Assembly: GCA_007118235.1 (NCBI GenBank)
Contig: SKRY01000152.1
Location: 1-10,946, forward strand
DNA from: Candidatus Hydrogenedentota bacterium
GTDB lineage: Bacteria; Hydrogenedentota; Hydrogenedentia; Hydrogenedentales; SLHB01
DNA length: 10,946 nucleotides
Direction of reading: 5' to 3'
Shown: one piece after another, positions 6,206 to 10,946 of the stretch
Layout: each line of letters opens with the position of its first letter
How positions within the stretch are numbered: the first letter of the stretch is position 1
Program-made: the position numbers and the translations under genes
Notes under the pieces: model-generated
What the model saw: only the letters and a program-made list of their open reading frames with translations
What the model was told of the DNA's origin: nothing
The model's database searches: none

Positions 6206-7495
6206 ATGGCGGGATACGTGGTGGTGGGGATGCAGTGGGGCGACGAGGGCAAGGGTAAGGTCGTCGATTATCTCACGGAACAAGTTGATGTGGTTGTGCG
6301 TCACCAAGGCGGCAACAACGCGGGCCATACCGTGGTGGTGAATGGAAATACGACCATCCTCCACTTGCTGCCTAGCGGCATTCTGCATAGCGGACGCCAA
6401 TGCATCATCGGCAATGGCACCGTGCTCGACCCGGCCGTGCTCCTGAAGGAAATCGACGGCGTCCTCGCCGCGGGCCATGAGTTGGAGGGCTGGCTGTTCA
6501 TCTCGGACTGCGCCCACATCATCATGCCCTACCACAAATTGCTGGACAAGGTCCAGGAGCAGTTTCGAGGCGAGGGCAAGATAGGCACCACCGGACGCGG
6601 CATCGGCCCCGCTTACGCCGACAAGGCCGATCGGCTGGGCATCCGTTTCGGCGATCTGCTAAACCTCTCCATGTTTCGCGAGAAGCTCGCCAAGGTATTG
6701 GAGTACAAGAACGCGGTGCTCAAGAGCCTTGGCGAAAACCCCTATGACGTCTCCGAGGTATACGCCGAGTACGAGGGTTACGCGGAACGGCTGCGGCCGT
6801 ACGTCGGCAATGGCGTCACCCTCGTTCACAACGCATTGAAAGATGGCAAACGGATCATGTTCGAAGGGGCGCAAGGCGCCATGCTGGACATTGATCACGG
6901 CACCTTCCCCTACGTCACCAGTAGCACCACGGTGGCCGGCGGCGTGTGCGCGGGGGCCGGCGTGGGTCCCAGCGTCGTGCGCGGCGTGGCGGGCATCGTC
7001 AAAGCCTACTGCACACGCGTCGGCACGGGCCCTTTCCCCACCGAGGAAACCGGCGAGGTGGGCGAACGTCTGCGGCAGGAAGGCCACGAATACGGCGCCA
7101 CCACGGGCCGGCCCCGCCGTTGCGGCTGGTTGGACATGGTCCAGCTTCGGCGCGCCGCGCTGCTCAACGGCGCCACTTCCATCGTGCTTACCAAAGCCGA
7201 TGTGCTCAGCGCCTTCGACACCATCCGGATCGCCGTGGCCTACGAACTCGACGGCCGCCGCACGGACGAATTCCCCTCCCAAACCTGCCAAGTGGAACAG
7301 GTCACCCCGATCTATGAGGACTACCCCGGCTGGCGGGAAGACATCACGGGCTGCAAGACGTGGGAGGAGTTGCCCGAGAAGGCCCAGAAGTACTTCCGGC
7401 GCATCGAGGAACTGGCCGGCGTCCCCATCAGCCTAGTCAGCGTCGGGCCGGGCCGGGAACAGACCATTAAATTGACCGAACCTTTCGCCGGCTAA
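6206..7495 (+). CDS. purA: Adenylosuccinate synthetase
   Basis: A 429-residue cytosolic enzyme that joins IMP and aspartate with GTP to make adenylosuccinate, the first committed step from IMP to AMP. Visible motifs are the GTP-binding loop QWGDEGKGK (10-18) with the catalytic Asp13, NAGHTVV (38-44) with catalytic His41, the IMP-binding GTTGRGIGPAY (127-137), EGAQGAMLDIDHGTFPYVTS (220-239), TTGRPRRCGWLD (299-310) and the C-terminal GPGREQT (414-420). Length matches the family's usual 425-435 residues, so the gene is complete. The start is the usual family start just before the first beta strand, although the Shine-Dalgarno is weak (GGGA at 6192-6195). High GC and uninterrupted motifs show an ordinary resident gene. 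A hairpin at 7567-7607 is a plausible end of its transcript. Confidence 0.97.
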   Translation: MAGYVVVGMQWGDEGKGKVVDYLTEQVDVVVRHQGGNNAGHTVVVNGNTTILHLLPSGILHSGRQCIIGNGTVLDPAVLLKEIDGVLAAGHELEGWLFISDCAHIIMPYHKLLDKVQEQFRGEGKIGTTGRGIGPAYADKADRLGIRFGDLLNLSMFREKLAKVLEYKNAVLKSLGENPYDVSEVYAEYEGYAERLRPYVGNGVTLVHNALKDGKRIMFEGAQGAMLDIDHGTFPYVTSSTTVAGGVCAGAGVGPSVVRGVAGIVKAYCTRVGTGPFPTEETGEVGERLRQEGHEYGATTGRPRRCGWLDMVQLRRAALLNGATSIVLTKADVLSAFDTIRIAVAYELDGRRTDEFPSQTCQVEQVTPIYEDYPGWREDITGCKTWEELPEKAQKYFRRIEELAGVPISLVSVGPGREQTIKLTEPFAG

Positions 7496-7566
7496 ACGGT
7501 CCCCTCCGCATCCACCCCAATTCGCTGGCCTCCCCAAATTCGCGCCAAGGAGTCAGCCGAATAGAC

Positions 7567-7607
7567 ATCCCCTGCGCCCGTTGGTAAGAGCAGACGCAGG
7601 GGATTTT
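7567..7607 (+). terminator. Probable terminator of purA in the convergent purA/sod gap
   Basis: ATCCCCTGCG at 7567-7576 pairs perfectly with CGCAGGGGAT at 7595-7604, a 10-bp stem with an 18-nt loop, followed by a short T-run (TTTT at 7604-7607). It lies 71 nt past the purA stop. The T-run is short, so it may be inefficient. Read from the minus strand it has no useful T-run. Confidence 0.5.
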
Positions 7608-7619
7608 GGCATTAGGATC

Positions 7620-7638
7620 CATCGGCAAAGCGCCGATG
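7620..7638 (-). terminator. Small hairpin after the superoxide dismutase gene
   Basis: CATCGGC at 7620-7626 pairs with GCCGATG at 7632-7638 (7 bp, 5-nt loop), lying 8 nt beyond the superoxide dismutase stop on the minus strand. No T-run follows in that direction, so it is a weak terminator or a 3'-end stabilising stem. Confidence 0.3.
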
Positions 7639-7646
7639 TGGTCTTC

Positions 7647-8261
7647 CTACGACTTCGCGGCCTCGTACAGTTCGGCGACTTTCTCCCAGTTGACCACGTT
7701 CCACCAAGCATCAAGATAGTCGGGCCGGCGGTTCTGGTACTTGAGGTAGTACGCGTGCTCCCACACATCACAGCCGAGAATAGGAGTCAGCCCCTGCATC
7801 AGGGGAGAGTCTTGGTTGGGGGTGCTCCCAACCTGTAGACTTCCATCTCCCGCCACGCACAACCACGCCCAACCGCTGCCGAAGCGATTAAGGCCGGCTG
7901 TCTTGAATTGCTGCTGGAAGTTGTGAAAGCCATCGAACGTGGCCTTTATCGCGTCCGCCAGCGCCCCCGTGGGTTCGCCACCGCCATTGGTCCCCATAAT
8001 CTCCCAAAATAGGCTATGATTGGCATGGCCGCCGGCGTTGTTGATCAGCGCTTGACGCACATCCTCGGGCACGCTGTCGATATCCCTAAGCAACTCCTCC
8101 GCGGACTTTGCTTCCAACTCTGGATACTTCTCCAGCGCGGCGTTCGCCTTGGTCACGTAGGTGTTGTGATGTTTGGTGTGATGGATTTCCATCGTGCGCG
8201 CGTCAATATGCGGTTCCAAGGCCGCATAATCGTACGGAAGCATTGGTAGTTCGTATGCCAT
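7647..8261 (-). CDS. sodA: Superoxide dismutase, Mn-type (Fe/Mn family)
   Basis: A 204-residue cytosolic enzyme that converts superoxide to oxygen and hydrogen peroxide. The four metal ligands are in place: His27 (MEIHHTKHH), His82 (GGHANHSLFW), Asp165 and His169 (DVWEHAYY). Features point to manganese: GGHANHS around 77-83, and Gln150 in STPNQD, where iron enzymes usually carry the second-shell Gln elsewhere. Metal choice cannot be proved from sequence, and cambialistic use is possible. No signal peptide is present. The start is fixed by AAGGAG (plus-strand 8270-8275), 8 nt upstream. It stands alone: purA converges on it and queG lies 219 bp upstream on the same strand with a visible gap. 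A weak -35/-10 pair (TTGCGC at 8341-8346, GATATG at 8319-8324, minus strand, 16-nt spacer) is the best promoter candidate. No Fur box is recognisable. Confidence 0.96.
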   Translation of the reverse strand: MAYELPMLPYDYAALEPHIDARTMEIHHTKHHNTYVTKANAALEKYPELEAKSAEELLRDIDSVPEDVRQALINNAGGHANHSLFWEIMGTNGGGEPTGALADAIKATFDGFHNFQQQFKTAGLNRFGSGWAWLCVAGDGSLQVGSTPNQDSPLMQGLTPILGCDVWEHAYYLKYQNRRPDYLDAWWNVVNWEKVAELYEAAKS

Positions 8262-8405
8262 GGCGATTTCTCCTTATATCTGCCGGTTGGTGGCCCGCGG
8301 ACAACCCCACGCCTGGACCATATCCAAGCGGTAAAATCCAGCGCAAGGGGTGTGTGTTTGAGAGAGGATTGGCATCCGTTTGAGCCAACAATGCCCCGGA
8401 CCCCT

Positions 8406-8469
8406 CTATTCCGGAACGAAACACAAACTCAAGCGTATTACTTACCTTATCGGTTTTGGAACGGAATAG
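8406..8469. repeat. 8-bp inverted repeat bounding a 64-bp AT-richer segment between sod and queG
   Basis: CTATTCCG at 8406-8413 is the perfect reverse complement of CGGAATAG at 8462-8469, enclosing 48 nt that are clearly more AT-rich than the neighbouring genes. It begins 11 nt past the queG stop (minus strand), just beyond a run of seven T on that strand (plus-strand A-run at about 8472-8478). It may be part of a transcript-end structure. The loop is too long for a normal intrinsic terminator, and no target-site duplication is evident. Confidence 0.35.
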
Positions 8470-8480
8470 TCAAAAAAATC

Positions 8481-9500
8481 TCAGCGGCCTGGTTCGGCTT
8501 GCTCCACGTTTTGGATGGCGATTCGCGCGTTTCGCACCATCCCCGCATGTTTGGCCCGCATCAGCGGACTGCCCGAGAACCGGGCGCGAAACGCGTCTTC
8601 ATCCGATTGAGCCAACTCCTTGAGATCCGGCGCCGCCTGGCCAGGACGCGGTTCGAAGTCCGGTTCGTCACTTACAGGCGTCTTACGGTTCCAAGGACAT
8701 ACTTCTTGGCAGATGTCGCATCCAAACACCCAGCCGCCCATGCGGCTTCCCACGGATTGGGGAATGTTCTCGCGGTTCTCGATGGTGTGATAAGAGATGC
8801 AGCGGCGAGCGTCCACCACGCTTTCTTCCACAATGGCCCCCGTCGGGCACGCGTCAATACAAAGCCGGCAGGAACCGCAATAGCCGGGGGTGGGATGATC
8901 CGGCTCAAGGCGCGCGGTGGTGATGATCGCGCCAAGGCAAAACCAGGACCCCATGTCGCGGCGGAGGATCAAGCTGTTCTTTCCTACCCAGCCCACCCCG
9001 GCCCGCTCGGCCCATGTGCGCTCCAAGACCGGCCCGCTGTCGATGCTGGCGTAGGATTGCGCGCCGGGTTCGAGGGTGTCGATGTATGCCGCCAAGCGTT
9101 TCAAGGGCTTCGCCATCACCCGGTGATAGTCCCGGCCCCAAGCATAGCGCGCGACGGCGCCCGTGGCTTCGCTGGAGGGTAGAGGGACGGTGCGGTCCTG
9201 CCCTTGCGCCTCGGGGGGCGCGGGTTTGTAGTAATTGCGCGCCACCACCACAACCGACGCGGCCCCCGGCAATTTCTCCCGCACATCGAGGCGGATGGCG
9301 CTCGTCCGGGCAAGCCAATCCATGTCCGCGTGGTAGCCCCGCTCAAGCCACTCCCGCAGCTTTCCGCCCGGATCGGCGGGCCCCGCCGCCGCCACACCGC
9401 ACGCGTCGAAGCCTTGGAGACGCGCGTGCTCCTTGACGGCGGCCGCGCGAGTGACGCCAGTGACGGCGCTACTGTTAGCGCAAGTGGATTCGTTGGCCAT
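8481..9500 (-). CDS. queG: Epoxyqueuosine reductase
   Basis: A 339-residue cobalamin-dependent, iron-sulfur enzyme performing the last step of queuosine synthesis, reducing epoxyqueuosine at tRNA position 34. Landmarks are RNYY (88-91), RYAWGRDYHRVM (118-129), SIDSGPVLER (152-161) with the likely catalytic Asp154, GWVGKNSLIL (170-179), the first cluster motif CGSCRLCIDACPTGAI (208-223), DARRCISYHTIE (230-241), and the second cluster set CDICQEVCPWN (261-271). A short HEAT-like end (from about 307) is present. The ATG at 9498-9500 is chosen because residues 22-36 then align with the family N-terminus. The open frame upstream of it reads as a shadow of the SIS gene. It overlaps the SIS gene's 3' end by 26 nt in another frame, suggesting translational coupling. 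No other queuosine gene is in the window, so the substrate may come from elsewhere or by precursor salvage. Confidence 0.93.
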   Translation of the reverse strand: MANESTCANSSAVTGVTRAAAVKEHARLQGFDACGVAAAGPADPGGKLREWLERGYHADMDWLARTSAIRLDVREKLPGAASVVVVARNYYKPAPPEAQGQDRTVPLPSSEATGAVARYAWGRDYHRVMAKPLKRLAAYIDTLEPGAQSYASIDSGPVLERTWAERAGVGWVGKNSLILRRDMGSWFCLGAIITTARLEPDHPTPGYCGSCRLCIDACPTGAIVEESVVDARRCISYHTIENRENIPQSVGSRMGGWVFGCDICQEVCPWNRKTPVSDEPDFEPRPGQAAPDLKELAQSDEDAFRARFSGSPLMRAKHAGMVRNARIAIQNVEQAEPGR

Positions 9501-10203
9501 ACCGTTCCGCCATGCTCGCGTTCCACTCATCGCCCCCGGGCAGGTTCGCCGTCTTAAATAGCGGAGGATCATAGCCAGCCTCCGCATAGCGGCAGGCGAC
9601 CTCGTACACAATCTGCTCCGCGATAGCGATAGCCGCCAAATTCGACGCCGCGCCAGCGCGCATTTCGCTTCCCGGAATTTCCAGGGACGCATCCCCCACT
9701 TCCGTGCAATTGTCTATGGCGATATCCACCGCCTCATGCAGTTTCTTGTCTTGGCCAATGCCGAATCCCGCGGCCTGGCTTTGCCTGCGCGACACAATGC
9801 CGATGGTGTGCAGCCCAAGGTCCCGGGCGTGAATCGCCATCTCCACCGGCACGGCGTTCTTTCCACTATTAGACACCACCATGAGCACGTCGCCTTCTTC
9901 CGGGGCTTCGCGTTGCAGAATGATCCGCGCCAAACCGGGGATACGCTCCAGTTTCATGCTCGTAATGGGACCGTCATGCTGCATTAGCGCCGGGAATAGA
10001 ACCGCGTTGACAGGCGCCAACCCTCCAGCCCGGAAATAGAGTTCCTCGGCGATCATGTGGCTATGGCCCGTGCCAAAGACATGCCATACCTTACCTTTCA
10101 TCAAGGCCTCCGCCACCACGGCCGAGGCTTGGGCAATGGCGCTGGCCTGGGTCTCTTCTATCCGCTGAAGAACCTCACGGGCTTTCTCGAAAAAGGCGAA
10201 CAT
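9475..10203 (-). CDS. SIS-domain phosphosugar-binding protein (COG4821-type)
   Basis: A 242-residue cytosolic protein with a sugar isomerase (SIS) fold, which binds phosphosugars. Visible motifs are the first SIS loop FGTGHSHMIAEE (43-54), the second SNSGKNAVPVEMA (111-123), and DNCTEVGDASLEI (164-176), a pattern I associate with COG4821/UPF0309 proteins. The helical N-terminus (1-35) is typical of that group. It could be an isomerase, a phosphosugar lyase or a sensor, and the sequence does not separate these. The start is supported by GGAGGA on the minus strand (plus 10212-10217), 8 nt upstream. Its stop lies inside queG. The divergent neighbour is a Gfo/Idh/MocA oxidoreductase, so a sugar or amino-sugar role is likely by context. 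Confidence 0.85.
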   Translation of the reverse strand: MFAFFEKAREVLQRIEETQASAIAQASAVVAEALMKGKVWHVFGTGHSHMIAEELYFRAGGLAPVNAVLFPALMQHDGPITSMKLERIPGLARIILQREAPEEGDVLMVVSNSGKNAVPVEMAIHARDLGLHTIGIVSRRQSQAAGFGIGQDKKLHEAVDIAIDNCTEVGDASLEIPGSEMRAGAASNLAAIAIAEQIVYEVACRYAEAGYDPPLFKTANLPGGDEWNASMAERYGQRIHLR

Positions 10204-10223
10204 ATCGAAAATCCTCCGTTCCC

Positions 10224-10232
10224 ACTATAGCA
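10224..10232 (-). promoter_or_regulatory. Extended -10 promoter of the SIS-queG unit
   Basis: On the minus strand TATAGT (plus-strand 10224-10229) matches TATAAT at five of six and is preceded by TG-C (10230-10232), the extended -10 form. It would give a very short leader of roughly 14-18 nt before the SIS ATG, which still includes the Shine-Dalgarno. A TTGACT at 10252-10257 is 22 nt away, too far to be a standard -35. Confidence 0.45.
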
Positions 10233-10270
10233 ACTTGGCGAAGCCTCGCGCCAGTCAAGGGCCGCCTTCA

Positions 10271-10299
10271 TTGACAAGTATGGGCCAATTATCGAGAAT
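10271..10299 (+). promoter_or_regulatory. Candidate promoter of the Gfo/Idh/MocA gene
   Basis: TTGACA at 10271-10276 is a perfect -35 and is followed after 17 nt by GAGAAT at 10294-10299, a four-of-six -10. Transcription would start near 10306, leaving a leader of about 130 nt that carries the repeated TGRACTCCG motif described separately. The distance to the opposing SIS -10 is about 40 bp, typical of a compact divergent promoter. Confidence 0.45.
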
Positions 10300-10307
10300 A
10301 CCCGTGT

Positions 10308-10392
10308 TGAACTCCGCTTTTCCGCGCATAGGAACCAAGGGGATGCGTGGACTCCGATAACTCCCACTGGAGCCTCTTCTGGCCGGAGTCCA
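10308..10392. promoter_or_regulatory. Three copies of a TGRACTCCG motif, possible operator
   Basis: TGAACTCCG at 10308-10316 and TGGACTCCG at 10348-10356 are direct copies starting exactly 40 bp apart. CGGAGTCCA at 10384-10392 is the perfect reverse complement of the second copy. A small CTCC/GGAG hairpin (10361-10372) lies between the inner two. The arrangement lies just downstream of the predicted promoter and could be a repressor site, or, since copies two and three pair over 9 bp, an RNA stem in the leader. No regulator gene is in view. Confidence 0.4.
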
Positions 10393-10435
10393 TCATGACA
10401 AAGCAAACCAACACAACAGGAAAGGAGTCACCATT

Positions 10436-10946
10436 ATGGCCGAACTAGGCTATGGAATCATTGGGTGTGGGAATATCGCGCCCATTCATGCGCAAAGCGT
10501 GACCGAGGTCGAGAATGCCCGGCTTGTGGCGGTATCGGACGTGCGGGAAGAGACCGCTCAGAAGCTCGCCGCTCAATACGGCGGCGAGGTGTACACGGAT
10601 TATCACGAGATGCTCAAGCGCGGCGACCTCGACGCGGTGAGCATCTGCGTGCCCAGCGGCATGCGGCTGGAGATCGCAAGGGACTGCGCGGAGGCGGGCA
10701 AGCATATTCTTGCCGAAAAGCCACTGGAAGTCTCCACGGAACGCATTGATCAACTCATCGCCGCCACCGAGAAGGCGGGCGTCACGCTGGGTTGTGTGTT
10801 TCAACACCGTTTGTCCGAAGCGGCTTGCAACATCCGGGAGGCGATCAAGCAGAATCGCTTCGGCAAGCTGGTGCTGGGGGACGCGTACGTCAAGTGGTAT
10901 CGGAGCCAGGAATACTACGACAGCGGAGACTGGCGCGGCACGTGGA
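10436..10946 (+). CDS. Gfo/Idh/MocA-family oxidoreductase, N-terminal part
   Basis: The first 170 codons are visible and the gene runs off the window. These NAD(P)-dependent dehydrogenases act on sugars, inositols or amino sugars. The Rossmann dinucleotide loop GIIGCGNIAPIHA (7-19), the acidic end of strand two (VSD, 33-35), CVPSGMRLEIARDCAEAGKH (71-90) and the family's EKP motif (94-96) are all present. The 'AEKPLEVS' context is close to well-studied members, with the EKP Lys expected in the active site. Start at 10436 is supported by AAAGGAG at 10421-10427, 8 nt upstream. It is divergent from the SIS gene, which suggests a shared sugar-related pathway and perhaps shared control. The substrate cannot be told from the N-terminal half. 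Confidence 0.92.
   Translation, partial: MAELGYGIIGCGNIAPIHAQSVTEVENARLVAVSDVREETAQKLAAQYGGEVYTDYHEMLKRGDLDAVSICVPSGMRLEIARDCAEAGKHILAEKPLEVSTERIDQLIAATEKAGVTLGCVFQHRLSEAACNIREAIKQNRFGKLVLGDAYVKWYRSQEYYDSGDWRGTW

Noticed and set aside
6659..7291. 210-residue open frame opposite purA
   Set aside because: Antisense shadow caused by high GC at third codon positions of purA.
9501..9692. 64-codon N-terminal extension of queG on the minus strand
   Set aside because: It lies inside the SIS coding sequence, is rich in Arg, and the queG family starts near 9500.
10395..10448. 17-codon leader peptide overlapping the oxidoreductase start
   Set aside because: No Shine-Dalgarno suitable for it and no attenuator-like codon run. 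Probably chance.

Overview
The window looks like a contig piece from a bacterium of moderately high GC, probably an uncultured environmental lineage. The C-terminal end of a probable glycan-active enzyme, a secreted Asp-box sialidase, an archaeal-type PEP carboxylase, a tiny AURKAIP1/COX24 (mS38)-like basic protein, a DUF1844 protein, and SIS and Gfo/Idh/MocA sugar genes would fit a Hydrogenedentota, PVC or FCB-like bacterium. That placement is inference, and no rRNA or marker set is present to settle it.

Layout. (1) 1-1334, plus strand: the last 20 codons of an upstream gene, then a secreted sialidase-like protein 15 nt later, closed by a strong 17-bp hairpin. (2) 1482-3033: a well-formed sigma70-type promoter and archaeal-type phosphoenolpyruvate carboxylase (ppcA). 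(3) 3286-4461: an OFA-family major facilitator transporter whose second half is strikingly AT-rich next to its neighbours, so probably acquired. (4) 4694-7495, plus strand, housekeeping: nucleoside diphosphate kinase (ndk, TTG start), a 29-residue mS38-like gene that ends at a textbook terminator, a DUF1844 protein, and adenylosuccinate synthetase (purA). (5) 7647-10203, minus strand: Mn-type superoxide dismutase, epoxyqueuosine reductase (queG), and a COG4821-type SIS phosphosugar protein whose 3' end overlaps the queG start by 26 nt. (6) 10204-10946: a 232-bp divergent promoter region with a thrice-repeated TGRACTCCG motif, then a Gfo/Idh/MocA oxidoreductase that runs off the window.

How the genes relate. 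purA and ndk both serve purine nucleotide metabolism, and the small basic protein is probably ribosomal, so the middle is growth-related. The SIS protein and the divergent dehydrogenase suggest sugar or amino-sugar handling, in line with the sialidase and truncated gene at the left edge. No intergenic gap exceeds 300 bp. I see no tRNA, rRNA, CRISPR array, insertion sequence or phage gene, and no clear new multi-gene system. The best leads are the tiny mS38-like gene, the archaeal-type PEPC, the AT-rich transporter and the repeated motif in the divergent promoter region.
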